This document shows, one piece after another, positions 34,396 to 45,954 of a DNA stretch of 64,000 nt. This DNA is from Ariolimax columbianus (taxonomy: Eukaryota; Mollusca; Gastropoda; Stylommatophora; Arionidae): the NCBI GenBank assembly GCA_036924085.1, contig JAVGWX010000005.1, positions 41,237,664 to 41,301,663 of the forward strand, in the 5' to 3' direction. The stretch's first letter is position 1; each line of letters begins with the position of its first letter. A program made the translations under genes and the position numbers. A model generated the notes under the pieces. It made no database searches. It saw nothing but the letters and a program-made list of their open reading frames with translations, and was not told where the DNA came from.

Positions 34396-34960
34396 ATTGC
34401 TGACAATGTCATCTGCTCCGATTGCAGAGCGGAATCAAGGTACGTTAATACTGCTTCTGTGATACTGGCCGTGGTTAGGTCATTAAAAGCCTTTTTTTTG
34501 TTACAGCATGATTACTGGTGAAACCTATTTTCGATAAGATAAACAGTTGGTTGGAGAAAATATATAATGTATTTATTCACCTAACTTTGTTTCTCAGCGG
34601 AATTACAAGTACCAATGCTCTTGAAAATACAGTTTAACGACTCCTCAATCACATATGATATACTCTATAGTACATATCATATCAAAAACGTTACGACTCC
34701 CTGTGGAGCTTGTTCAAGTCTTGCCAGTGTCAGCGTGTCGCACTGATATTACTGATAATGATATTATTGAATATCAAGCTCACTCCTCCAGGAGTGCTCG
34801 GTCTACCGCTATTTCTCCTGCCCAGTGGGTTAAAGAACAGATACTGTCTTGTAATGATATAAGTATCATCTGGTCTCCGTAAATTGTGGCCTATCAATCT
34901 CTAGCGCCTCCTCTTTATGTACTAGTCTCTATATATTATATGAGTATATTTGACCCTTTC
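34396..34960. other. no gene recognised
   Basis: No motif on either strand. The 75-codon plus ORF at 34655-34882 has no recognisable content. Confidence 0.3.
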
Positions 34961-34964
34961 TTAT

Positions 34965-35400
34965 CTTAGTTCTATCCAAACAAAGAACTCTACATTTATG
35001 ATCTTATTGTACCATTTAAACACCTGTATTCTGTGCATGCACTATTTATGAAGGTCTAAGTAGCACCTGCTTAATTGTCATGTTTCTGAGCCATACAAAT
35101 AATAGAACAGACTTTACATTGGAGCCAAAGATTTTTAATATTTAGTTTTAATTTCTTAAGATTTCCATAAAGTTCCTTTAGTTCCTTATGCCAGAAAGAT
35201 CACCTCGCTTCTGTATTCTTAAAAAAACCCATTATTTTTCTGTACCGGCTAATAATGTCTATTATGTTTAGACCTATGTTGCTACCAAGATAGATGAAAG
35301 ATTCAACATTCTGAAGGAGGCTGTCTCCCAGTACAAGACAAGTCTATCGCTTTAAGTTGTAATTATTTTTAAAACCCGTTTAACTTCAGACTCAACTACA
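34965..35400 (-). mobile_element. LINE C-terminal fragment
   Basis: Minus translation includes Leu-Phe-Tyr-Leu-Tyr-Gly-Ser-Glu-Thr-Trp near 35105-35075, the conserved thumb motif of several LINE clades. The surrounding sequence is degraded. Confidence 0.5.
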
Positions 35401-35579
35401 GTTACCTCGCCTCAGCAAAACTGAGATAATCAATTTGTCAGGTCAATGTCCATTTAATGCTATTGGCCATTGAATGATGTTATAAACTTCATAATGATAA
35501 TACAGTCAATGGCCAGCAGAAAGAGCAATGGTGATAGTAGGCATCCCTTTTATTGCCAAGGGTTCAGAAAGCTGACCCT

Positions 35580-37032
35580 CATGTAATACCTAGCAGCTCG
35601 TATCCTCAGCCTCATATGTTTTCTTGATTATATTCAAGAACTTTGAGGACACTCTTTTTGGGACGGCCTCTTCGTCGTCTGCCATGCACCTTTCCGTGGC
35701 GGATTGTATTTGCAAGACCATTTGATCTCGATATGTGACCGTACCAAGCAAGTTTCCTTCTTTTGACAGATGCCAAAAGGTCCTCAAAAGGCTTTATTGC
35801 TGTTGTAATTCTATTTTGTATTTCCTAATTTGTAACTCAATCTTTGTAAGTGACGTTTAAAAGTCCTTTGGAAACATCTCACCTTCAAGGCTTGTATCCT
35901 TCGTTAAAGGTCAGCTGTAACTGTCCATGTCTCACAATCATAGAGGAATATTAACAGGACCAGTGTACGCATTAATCTTATTTTCGTGTATAGTACTAAC
36001 TGTTTATCTTGCCAGATTTTGATAAGCCGTGCAAGCGCCGCTATTGTCTGTGCTATTCTGGCCAACACCTCACATTGTGATCCTTCATCACTGACAATTG
36101 ACCCTAGATATTTAAAACGGTCAACCACTTTGAGTTCCAACCATTAGCTTTTATCCTGCTGTTTTATCCCTCAGCGTTGTTGGTCATTAATTTTGTTTTT
36201 CCAGCGTTTATCTCCATACCATAGTCGAGAGCTGTTTCATCGAGTCTTCTGACCCATTCTTGGAGTTCTGCTTCTGAACCCGCCAACCCATCGATATCAT
36301 CTGCAAAATGAAGGTTGGTAATTGTCAGCCCCCTATCTTGACAGTACCAATGTGACCTCCAAGTGCCTCACTCATAATTCCCTCAAGGAATATATTGAAA
36401 AGAGTTGGAGAGAGTGTACACCTCTGTCTCACACAAACTGATGTGCGAAACCAGTCTCCTCGCCTCCCATTCACAAGAACTGCGCTGGACGCCTTGTCAT
36501 ACAGGTGTTCAAGGACTGTTATAATATTTCCGTTGATTTTATACATCCTCATGGTTGCCCATACCGCTCTATGCCATACCCTATCAAACACCTTCTTAAA
36601 ATCAACAAACACATGATACAGTGTTTGTTACTGTTCTAGATATTTTTTGCTTAGCAGCCTTAAATTAAAAATATGTTCTGTAGTGCTTCTTCCCTGTCTG
36701 AACCCTGCTTGCTCCTCGGCAATGATGTCCTCTGCTTGGGGTTTCAATCGGTCGAGAATTAATCTAAGCATGACCTTGCTAAGGTGGCTGATGAGCCTTA
36801 TTGTTCTGTAATTTTGGCACAGCTTTAGGTTACCAGACTTATGTAATGGTATAACCATTGATTTCGTCCATACGTCCGACCAGTTTCCTGTCGCCCATAT
36901 TTTGTTGCAGATGTGTGCCAGGTCTTCCACCACTACCTCTCCACCTGCCTGTAAGAGCTCTGCTGGTATATTTGCCCACGCCGGCCGTCTTCCCTCTTCT
37001 CAATGTCTTTACCGCTTCATTACCTATACGAA
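35580..37032 (-). mobile_element. RTE-like LINE, reverse transcriptase to C terminus
   Basis: Minus ORFs in order. 36933-36628 has Ala-Thr-Gly-Asn-Trp-Ser-Asp-Val-Trp, Ser-Gly-Asn-Leu and Glu-Glu-Gln-Ala-Gly-Phe-Arg-Gly. 36612-36325 has Val-Asp-Phe-Lys-Lys-Val-Phe-Asp-Arg-Val-Trp and Val-Arg-Gln-Arg-Cys-Thr-Leu-Ser-Pro. 36140-35904 has Phe-Lys-Tyr-Leu-Gly-Ser-Ile-Val and Cys-Glu-Thr-Trp-Thr. Ala-Gly near 36975 starts the finger region. Frame breaks lie between the blocks. Confidence 0.75.
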
Positions 37033-38255
37033 CATATCTGCCAGTGTTTGAATGAAGGGGCTTTATCACAGGACATGAGAGACGCCAACATAATCACTCT
37101 AAACAAAAAAAGGCCGATTGGGGGAGACTGCAACAATTACAGGGGAATATCACTCCTCAACACTGTAGGCAAAGTGTATGCTCATGTCATCTTGAGCAGC
37201 CTGTGGGAGCTAGCCGAAAGGTCAGGAGCATCCGGAGTGGTTTTTGCGCAGAATGGTCTGCCGTTTATACTGAGACAACTGCAAGAGAAATGCAGAGAAC
37301 AACACAAACCTCTTTTTCTTACCTTCATTGACCTCACCAAGGCATTCATCCTCGTTAATTGCGAAGGTCTCTTCAAAGTATTGTCCAAAATTGACTGCCC
37401 ACCTAAACTACTGAGCATGATTAGGTCCTATCTCGTGGGCATGAAAGGTACAGTACTGCACGACGGTCTGGACTCTGAGGTCTTTGACATTAACAAGTTG
37501 TGTCCTGGCTCCGACTCTATTAGGCATTTTCTTTGCCATCGTACCTTTGGAACTGCTATAGAAGGGATCTTCCTGCATATTAGGTCAGATGGGAATTTAT
37601 TCAATCTGCATGCAATAAAGTAAGCGAAGAAGATAAAAGTGATGGCTCAGGGTGTAGATCCTCCAGGCATTACCTTAAGCAGTAAAAACCTGGAGGTAGC
37701 AAATTATTTTAACTATCTCTGAACTGTTTTCACTGGACACAGAGAGTGTGAAATAACAGCATGCTGGTCATCACCACAAAGGTTGCTGTGTGAGTACCCT
37801 TCTCTATGACAGCGAAACGTGTACCTTGTATGATTCACAAAAAAAAGACTAACTGCTGTTCATATGCGCTGCTTGAGGCGCATACTTGGAATTTTATGAA
37901 GTAACAAACAATGATGTGTTGGACCATGCGAAGATTGCCAATTCATTACAATCCTCCGTTGGCATTGCTTGCAGTGGCTTGGTCCCCGTGTGCAGAATGG
38001 TGAACATGCAAATTCCAAACGACATCCTCTGCGAGGATTTGACTACGGGCAACTGCAACAAAGGTAGACACTTCATCCGATACGAAGACATTTGCAAGAA
38101 TGACCAGAAAGCTTTGTATATTAACACCTGTAACTTCAAGGAACTGGCCAAAGACAGACCTGGCTGGTGGCAGGGTTTATGTCCTGGCCTGCAAGCAGGG
38201 AAAGTCAAAATGCAGACTCCAAACGTATGCGGCAAAAGCAAGGGCAACAACTGAC
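37033..38255 (+). mobile_element. LINE RT fragment (same family as 52970-56370)
   Basis: ORF 37003-37623 has Gln-Asp-Met-Arg-Asp-Ala-Asn-Ile-Ile-Thr-Leu, Cys-Asn-Asn-Tyr-Arg-Gly-Ile-Ser-Leu-Leu, Phe-Ile-Asp-Leu-Thr-Lys-Ala-Phe and Asp-Gly-Asn-Leu-Phe-Asn-Leu. A gap follows where the Phe-Ala-Asp-Asp region should be. A C-terminal part lies at 37886-38254. It abuts the minus-strand LINE tail to tail-of-5' ends near 37032. Confidence 0.75.
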
Positions 38256-38865
38256 TAAGGCCCTTCTCTAGCAAAAAGTCTATTGTCTCTGATATGGTTA
38301 ACTAAAAATGTAGTTGGTAGTTTCTGAAGGTATTAATTGGCAGCAGTATTCAGCTTTGTGATTACTGTAGATAGCAGACGCTAAGGTGTTGTATGCAAGG
38401 GAGCAGCACAGATACAAAATGGTGTTCGTGCTCACAATCAAAGAACAGCATGCTGTTGTGTGTTTTTTTTAGCAAAAGGATATTCATAAGGAAATGCTTC
38501 CTATTTATTGTCTGAAGTGTTTGTCGCATAAAGCGGTGCATAACTGCCATATATTTTTTCAAGGGCACTAAAATAAATGCTGATAAAGCCTGACGTAGTC
38601 CTCCTGTTCAGATTGCAATAGAAGCATCTGTGTGGTGAGTGGGAAAGATGATTCGAGCTGACAGGCGAGTAACAATGGACAGTGTAGCAACTCCAATAGA
38701 GTGCTGTAGGATTTGGTGCACTAATAAAGTGATGGGATAAGTGTATCATCATTTGTGGAAATTGTGTTGAGAAATAAGGGACAATGAAAGTGCAATAATA
38801 AATAAATGCATTCCTCATTTAGTTTCTTTTCTTTTTTAAAAATAGCCATTTGTGACATATTTACC
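38256..38865. other. no gene recognised
   Basis: No motif identified on either strand. Confidence 0.3.
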
Positions 38866-39042
38866 TCATAATATTGTTTTACTATAATTTGAACACTGAC
38901 TGCCTGCTGTAAATCTCCCTTCTTTGGCAACTTGACTACACAGCCTGTCTGCTGGTGTTTCTTATATTTCTCAAACTTTACCAACAAATGTGTATAGCAT
39001 CTCTGTTGAAGTGTTGATGTCTGATTTGATTGTTTCTGTGGA
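38866..39042 (-). mobile_element. outer minus LINE, RT start (left of nested insertion)
   Basis: Minus translation gives Val-Ala/Leu-Pro-Lys-Lys-Gly-Asp-Leu-Gln-Gln, the RT finger motif. Upstream, across the 2.56-kb insertion, Gly-Pro-Asp-Asp-Ile-Ser-Thr-Glu (minus of about 41625) completes the block. The TSD gtttctgtgga is at 39032-39042. Confidence 0.65.
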
Positions 39043-41602
39043 CACTGGAAAAAAAGCAGCAAACGCCTTCGTTGAACATTATGCCAGAGCAAACCACATT
39101 GATGTCCCTGCAGATAGGCATACAGACATTAGTGAAGAGCAAAAGGGGCACGACAACATCAATATGGCACCAGAAGAGCATATGATGGCAAAACTAACAA
39201 TGAATGAAATGGAAGAGGCTATCAGAACGTTAAAGAAAAGGAAATCTCCCGGAAAAGATGGGATAACAAACGAAATGCTGATGGGGCTGGGACAAACAGC
39301 AAAGAGGAAGTTACTATCAGTCCTGAACCAAAGCTGGAAAAGGGTATTGTACCCCAGGCATGGAAAGACGCAGTACTTGTACCAGTACCAAAGAAAGGAA
39401 AAGACAAAACAGATCGAAATGGATACAGGCCTATCAGCCTACTAAGCTGCATAGGCAAACTGATGGAACGTATGATAAACACCAGACTGATGTGGCATCT
39501 GGAAGAAAAACACATACTAATTCCACAGCAAGCAGGCTTTAGACAGCACAGATCCACTGAGGATCAGGTCATCCTCATAGCTCAGGAAATAGAAGATGCC
39601 TACCAGGAGCAAAAACACACAGTATCGGTTTGTGTGGACCCAGAAAAGGCATTTGACAAAGTCTGGAAAGAGGGACTTAAAGTCAAGCTAAGAAGAAGTG
39701 AAGTTTGTGGGAAAATGTACAAATGGATCAGTCACTACCTCAAAAACAGAACAGCCAGAGTTCAAGTACAAGGGCAGATGAGCAAAAAAGGTGACACTTG
39801 AGCAGGAAGTACCCCAAGGGGGAGTACTGTCACCCACACTCTTCCTGGTGTATATAAATAACATAACAGAGAATATACCAAGAAGAGTCCATAGCTCTAT
39901 GTTTGCAGATGATCTGGCTATGTGGACCTCTGAAAAGAATCTCACCATAGCAAGTAATCGGATGCAGCAGGCCCTAACATCGCTGGAAGAGTGGGCGAAG
40001 TCATGGCTGGTCAAAATAAACGAGGAAAAAACAACATGCACGATATTTTCGCTTTCAAACAAACACCAAAATAAGTCTTAACGGCAAATACCTGCAGCCA
40101 TACGACAACCCAAACTACCTGGGAGTCTCATTTGATCGGCGCAGGACATGGAAAAGTCAGATCAAGAGAAACCGAGTGAGAGCCAGAGAAAGAATGGCAA
40201 TACTGAAAAAACTTGCTGGCACAAGCTGGGAAGCAGACGAAAGTATACTAAAGAAACTGTACACTGGAATAGTGAGACCAGTCCTCGAGTATGGCATTGC
40301 GGCATGGACAACTGCAGCAAAGGCGAACTTTGATAAAATTAGCAAACTCCAAAACCAAGCCATGAGAGATATAACAGGAGGCATGAAGTCAACGCCAATT
40401 GTAGAACTTGAAAAGATTACAAAACTGCAATCCATGACCGACAGAAGAGACTGCAGAGCCCAGCAGCAAGCAGAGGAACTCAGAAGACTGACTGACCATC
40501 CAATGCACCAGAGACTAAACAATTTTGGAAATGGGAAACTAAAGCGGAGAAACTTTGCAGAGATAGCCAAAGCAAAGATGCACGAAGACCCTATGAATGC
40601 ACTAACAACACCAAAGCCCATCCCTACTGTACGAAAACCTACTAGGAGGCAGCATATATTTCCAGAGGGGGTAGAAAATATACCAGGTATTGGAAACAAA
40701 AACTGCCAGACTGAAAAAGAAAGAAGAGATACAACCCTGAGGTACATAACGAAAAACTACCCAAGCATGGACTGGACCCATGCATAAACCGACGGCTCTG
40801 TAACAAACACAACACAGAACGGAGGGGCAGGGGCATTTCTGAGCCTACCAAATGGCAGGAAAATAACACTGTCAGTGGCAACTGGAAAATACACAAGCAA
40901 TTTCAGAGCGGAGGCAGAGGCACTGAGGGCGGCAGTGGAAGAAATGGTGACAGGTAAAAGGAATAAAAGCCATATATTTCTGCTTACAGATGCCTGGCCG
41001 TAGTCACAGCGCTAAAAAGCCAGAAAAATACTGAACTTAATGATTTAAGAGCAATACTCTGTCAACTATGCCAGCAGTCCGCACCAAATAGAGTAGTGGT
41101 ACAGTAAGTACCATCCCACTGCAACATCCAAGGCAACGAGGAGGCAGACAGACTGGCAAAAGAAGGTGCAAGACTACCACAACCAGATACCAGTGTGACA
41201 TATGAAGAGTCAAAACGGCTTATTAGAGCTAGATACATGACTAAATGGGAAACAGAACATACTGGCTACACAAAAAACAATGCCTATTACCAGTTGAACA
41301 GAAGAGAGCAGGTCGTGGTCTTCAGACTTCGCGCTGGCCACAATAGACTGACGTACCACCTATTCAACAAATTCAACAAGATAGGTGGCACCGCCGAATG
41401 CACGTGTGGTACCTGGAAAATGACCGCTGAACATTTGCTGCAAAACTGCCCGACATACGAGGATCAGAGAGAGCAGATGTGGCCATCACCAGTGGCAACA
41501 CTAGACAAGCTCTACGGCAGTGTCGACAGCCTCAGGATGACCGCTGCTTTTTTTCAAAAAAATAAAGGTCGACGTCTGACAGCGTAAGAAGAAGAAGAAG
41601 AA
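39043..41602 (+). mobile_element. I-like LINE copy 2, 5'-truncated (2560 bp)
   Basis: Closely matches copy 1 from about 15830 to its 3' end. RT has Glu-Lys-Ala-Phe-Asp-Lys-Val-Trp (about 39640-39665) and Phe-Ala-Asp-Asp at 39902-39913. The thumb has Leu-Lys-Lys-Leu-Tyr-Thr-Gly-Ile-Val-Arg-Pro (about 40249-40281). RNase H remains lie at about 40780-41180 with a stop just before Thr-Asp-Gly-Ser. The C terminus has Cys-Thr-Cys-Gly-Thr (about 41399-41413). The tail is (AAG)n. An exact 11-bp TSD gtttctgtgga lies at 39032-39042 and 41603-41613. Several frameshifts are present; it appears younger-looking than many neighbours. Confidence 0.9.
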
Positions 41603-41613
41603 GTTTCTGTGGA

Positions 41614-42650
41614 GATATCATCTGGGCCAGTGATTTTACCATATCTGAAAAACTATTTGGGGTTCTTAATTTATTTGTTTGATTTCTCGCAATTAACTTT
41701 GTCCCATTTCTGCTTTCTAAATGTCTGGGGATCATGTGGAACCGGTCTATTTATAAGCTCTTTTCAAAGTTCTGCCCATGTCATCAACTTTTCATTTGCA
41801 TTGCTAAATCCAATTTTCTTCCATATCTTTAATAAAACCATTTACTTACTTACACTTTCCTGTTAGTTTCTTTGTGCTGTTGTATATGTCTTTTATATTC
41901 ACTTGGTGCCCTTCCTCGCTTCTTTATTGCCTTCAGTGAATATTTTCCTTAATTTCCAAGTATTTCTGGATTTGAATTGATTCAAATCTGTCCTCTTCAT
42001 TTTCTTTACTTTATCTTTGTTATAGTTGTTATTGTTATCCATGCTTTGTATTGGTATTGTTTTTACCCTATGCTGCCACCAATCACGAGTTGATTTAGAA
42101 CACTGAAGCCCATAAGTTACTCACCTTTTTTCATTTCTAATCCCAATTCTGTTTGCCCATGATCTCTTCAAAGCGAATATTATCATTACCAACCTTAGCA
42201 TTTAGGTCTCCCATGAAAATCGTAATATCTTTCCTTTTCCTTTTATTTTATCCATGTTATTTTAGTCTAGTAAATTCTTCTTTCCTATTCTTTTTTTGTT
42301 GATTGCATAACATCAGTTAATGTTTATCTTATAAATTTTTTGAAATAAAATTTTTTTAAAGTAGCTAGTATTATTTTTGGCCCTTCTGCCAACCATTTCA
42401 TGACTCCTTTTTGCTCCAATTTTCATAGCATTAGGGCTACGCCTTCACTACAGTGTGCACCTTCTTCAGTTTGTGTCCTGAGGATAGGGCATTACCTTGC
42501 ATGCTCAGTTTTTATCCTCTTAACTCATTTCTGTCCTATTTCAGCCATTTCTAAGATATAGATTTTGTAATTTCTCATCTCCTCTGCCATCTGTGCAGCG
42601 TTCCCTGTTCATACATTCTATGAACATTCCAGCTGCCAGATCTGAGTTTT
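41614..42650 (-). mobile_element. outer minus LINE, endonuclease part (right of nested insertion)
   Basis: Minus translation from about 42645 gives an N-terminal APE start (degraded Trp-Asn-Val-His-Arg-Met-Tyr). Near 42225-42165 it gives Phe-Met-Gly-Asp-Leu-Asn-Ala-Lys-Val-Gly-Asn-Asp. The linker runs down to 41614, where copy 2 splits it. Confidence 0.65.
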
Positions 42651-42654
42651 CCTA

Positions 42655-43795
42655 AATGAAAATAGTGATACAAATTATAGCTGAAGTCCTTGCTGCTATT
42701 TGGAAACTCAGAGATGGACAGGCAGGCCCATATAATTTCCCACCAAAGTTGTTAAAAACGCCATCGACTGTTCAATTCTGCCCTCCATCATTTATTCCTG
42801 CAAGTATGGAGTACTGGACACATCCCGGCTGACTGGCATGATGGAATCATCATCTTCAACTCGGTTGATTGGCTGGCTTTATGGAAAGCCCTCAAGGGAA
42901 TAGGCACCCTGGCACCCCCCTGTTAAACCTGATTATGGCGCTACACAAAGACACCGGTGCCAGAATTAGACTAGGTGGCACTCTCTAACAGATTCCCCAT
43001 GACTTCGGGTGTCAGACAGGCATGTGATCTTGCCCCTGATCTATTCTGCTGGGCAGTCGACTGGCTTCTTGACCACCTCAGCGTGCATCAGGAGGGTATA
43101 GCTATTGATCAGTCAATCTTCACTGATCTTGTTTGCACGGACAATATTGTCATGTTCGGCACAGACAGCTCTGCGCTGCAGCGCTCTCTGGAAATGTTAG
43201 ACAGTGAAACGCCCCCCTTAGACCTGTCTATATCCTGGGCCAAGACCAAAGTTCAGAACCTCACTTCCGACACGGCACCCAGGGTATTGAAATTCGAGGT
43301 CACACTGCGAAGGGCACCAATGAATTCATCTATCTCAATAGTATGATATCATCCGATAGGCGCAGCAGTACAATATATGGATCAGACTAGCTGCGTCTGC
43401 TATGCACGACCTCCGACATTTGTGGAATAATGGCAATATCTCCCTTGGGAAACAAATCTGCATCCACCAGTCCTGGTTGGTCCGAGTCTTGCTTTATGGC
43501 TCCGGAACCCGAACATTACTGAAACATTACATGTCGAGACTGGAATCCTTCCACGTGCACAACCAGCGGTGTAACCTGAGCATCCGATGGCATGACTACA
43601 TCCGCAACATGGAGGTCTCTGTTAGAACAGGCCTCCACCCAATCTCAGAAACACTTGACCGACGCCGAGTTTCTTTGTTTGGTCATGTTGTACGGCCGGA
43701 CCAGGAAACCCCGGCCCACCAGTCGTTCCTCGTCGCCTAAAGTCTTCCCATGACCAGGTGCAGAAGAGGCCATCTCCACACAGTATGACTCCAGC
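42655..43795 (+). mobile_element. LINE RT (left part, interrupted by copy 3)
   Basis: Contains Trp-His-Asp-Gly-Ile-Ile-Ile (about 42835-42860), Thr-Ser-Gly-Val-Arg-Gln-Ala-Cys-Asp-Leu-Ala-Pro-Asp-Leu-Phe (about 43002-43046), an RT active-site relic Cys-Thr-Asp-Asn (Phe-Ala-Asp-Asp expected, about 43135-43146) and Val-Leu-Leu-Tyr-Gly-Ser. The active-site Ala-Asp-Asp is lost, so it is inactive. Related to the RT scrap at 56440-56830. Confidence 0.7.
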
Positions 43796-43805
43796 AAATA
43801 TCAAC

Positions 43806-44150
43806 TATCATACTGGTTACACCAAAAACGATGCCTATTACCAGTTGAACCGAAGAGAGCAGGTCGTTGTCTTCAGACTTCGCACTGGCCACAACAGACT
43901 GAGGTACCACCTATTCAACAAACTGAAGATAGGGTGTACCGACGAATGCCCGGGCGGTACTGGTAAAATGACCACTGAACATCTGCTGCAGAACTGCCCG
44001 ACATACGAGGATCAGAGAGAGCATATGTGGCCATTGCCAGTGGAACTGCAAGACAAGCTCTATGGTAGTGGCGAGAGTCTCAGGATGACCGCCGCTTTTT
44101 TCGAGAAAATAATGGTTACTGTCTGACTGTGTACGCAGAAGAAGAAGAAG
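43806..44150 (+). mobile_element. I-like LINE copy 3, 345-bp 3' end
   Basis: Matches the last 345 bp of copies 1 and 2: Gly-Tyr-Thr-Lys-Asn, Arg-Arg-Glu-Gln-Val-Val-Val-Phe-Arg-Leu-Arg, Glu-His-Leu-Leu-Gln-Asn-Cys. It ends in gcagaagaagaagaag. An exact 10-bp TSD aaatatcaac lies at 43796-43805 and 44151-44160. Confidence 0.92.
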
Positions 44151-44160
44151 AAATATCAAC

Positions 44161-44275
44161 CTTCTCCTTTGCCCTGGACGAAACCTGGAACCACGCCACA
44201 GTTGTGGGTCATGGATGTGGCCGGCCAACACAACGGACCTCAGACGCTTAAGTGAACATTATTATTATTATTGAT
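44161..44275 (+). mobile_element. LINE 3' end (right of copy 3)
   Basis: Resumes the host LINE after copy 3: gttgtgggtcatggatgtgg, then a (ATT)n tail at about 44256-44272, a normal 3' tail for this LINE type. Confidence 0.6.
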
Positions 44276-44685
44276 GATACGAATTCTGTACGACTTTCTC
44301 TGCATCTCATCATTAACCCTTATGATAGAAGATGTTCTTCTGTCATGGGTGGTTGAGGTGTATATTTATTCGTAGATGACTTGTCCATACTTTTTAAGAT
44401 TCTGTGGCTTAAGTATTCTATAGGATGAGGTAAATAGCACCAGCTTAGTCATCTTAGACTTTAATGTGTGTATTACAAAAAAGAAAAATTCTTCTTTGTT
44501 GACTCTCTGCCATTTCTATTGACCCCTTAGTTTTAATTTAATCGAATTATGGGTGTTTACTATACCTCACTCATTAGAATGAAAAAATAAAGCAAACGTA
44601 TGAGGACTTCCTCACAGAATCATTTGACATTAAATCTGTTTCTTCACGGTTATCTGTTATCACATTTTCTGTCCCTGCTGGCGGT
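44276..44685. other. no gene recognised
   Basis: AT-rich with no identified motif. Confidence 0.3.
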
Positions 44686-44687
44686 TG

Positions 44688-45270
44688 AATGGATTATGAA
44701 AACTGCAAACTATAAGAGAAATAGAATCAAGTGGGGCCTTTAAAGAGCTGGAAGACTTGATATTTGCAGACGACGCCAATCTTATAGCCAACTTCAAATG
44801 CAGAAGAGGATGGGCACACTAGTCTAACGTCAAATAGGTCTAAAGATCCATGTAGAAAGTTAAAATTAGTAAAAATAAATGCTGCCAACTCGGTTCCTAT
44901 CAAACTAAGTGCAACACCATTGGTAGAGAACTTACATACCTATGGAGAACCATACAAAAAAAGATGGTGCAAGTAAGCATTTTAAAACCAGGATACAAAG
45001 ACAAGAGTGGCCTTTGTCAAGTTGAAAACTGATCAAAATGCATACCAAACTAAGGATTTTCTAATGTTAATAAATCTGTCCTTCTTTATGAAGCTGAAAC
45101 ATGACAAATGACTGATCTTAATATTAAAAGATTGCAGGGCTTTATCAACAAATTTCTAATAAAGGTTCTGGGACTGCAGTGATTGGATGAGGTTACAAAC
45201 GAAAGCTTATGGAAGAGGAAATCTTAGCAAGAAGGTGGCACTAGATAGGTTGCCCACTGCGAATGCCCCA
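44688..45270 (+). mobile_element. LINE RT active-site and thumb fragment
   Basis: Trp-Ile-Met-Lys-Thr-Ala (about 44692) and Leu-Glu-Asp-Leu-Ile-Phe-Ala-Asp-Asp-Ala-Asn-Leu (about 44750-44785) mark the RT catalytic centre. Degraded thumb sequence runs to about 45260. It ends under 100 bp before an SF3B4 exon. Confidence 0.65.
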
Positions 45271-45352
45271 AGCCAGTATTAACAGGCAAACTCTGTCATG
45301 GATTCCCTAGGCAAAAAATGTTTAATTTACTTTGTTGATTTTTCTATTTCAG

Positions 45353-45436
45353 ATGCTACAGTTTATGTTGGTGGACTGGATGAGAAAGTTCAGGAAAATA
45401 TACTTTGGGAATTGTTTCTACAAGCTGGTCCTGTTG
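45353..45436 (+). CDS. SF3B4: splicing factor 3B subunit 4, internal exon (RRM1 first half)
   Basis: SF3B4 (SAP49/SF3b49) is an RNA-binding subunit of SF3b in U2 snRNP. It contacts pre-mRNA near the branch site and partners SF3B2 in the nucleus. This 84-nt exon encodes [12 protein letters not shown] (RNP2 of RRM1), then [11 protein letters not shown]. This is nearly identical to animal SF3B4 from about residue 12. The acceptor is tttctatttcag and the donor is G|gtatgt. It enters in phase 1 (the first Asp codon is split) and leaves in phase 1. The short exon encoding the N-terminal dozen residues was not found upstream in the window; intron 1 is therefore long or exon 1 lies beyond position 1. 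Confidence 0.95.
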
Positions 45437-45741
45437 GTATGTATATCATTATAAAAATAGATTGGAGACAGAGAAATGAATCTTTGAAAAAAATAAAGCT
45501 TGATCTCATGGTAGAGCATGTTTGCTAAGTGCATGCATGATTTCTAGAAAGCTCAACAAAGATGCTTTTTAATATTTATTGATGCAGCACAACGAAAACA
45601 TTTTTTCATTGTGTGCTTTCAGTTATATATCAAGGTGAAAAGGAGTTGATTCTGTTTAAATCTGCCTTCTTAATTTTCTTTCTTTTATCTTTGCTATAGT
45701 TTCTATTGTTATCTTTGCTTTGTGTTGGGATTGTCTTTTTC

Positions 45742-45899
45742 CTATATATTTTTTTATATCTCATACTATAAAATTGAAAGTATATATATATATATATAAT
45801 GTGTGTGCATGGTCTATAGTAACTGAGATGCCAATGATGATGATGTATGCATATATAAACTAACTTTCAGTTTTATAGTATTAGATATCAGAAATATAT
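45742..45899. mobile_element. palindromic MITE (about 158 bp)
   Basis: The arms at about 45743-45781 and 45863-45898 are inverted. Left reads atatctcatactataaaatt + gaaag; right, reverse-complemented, reads atatctaatactataaaact + gaaag. The centre holds a TA/GT tract. The family is unknown; no TSD was resolved because of the flanking AT-richness. Confidence 0.65.
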
Positions 45900-45954
45900 G
45901 AAGAAAAGACAATGTCACTGTACTTCTCAAATGGGAAAAAAGTACAAAATAGTA

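Noticed and set aside
40157..40747. 196-codon minus-strand hydrophobic ORF
   Set aside because: Antisense of LINE copy 2; the hydrophobicity comes from reverse-complemented Lys/Gln-rich codons.
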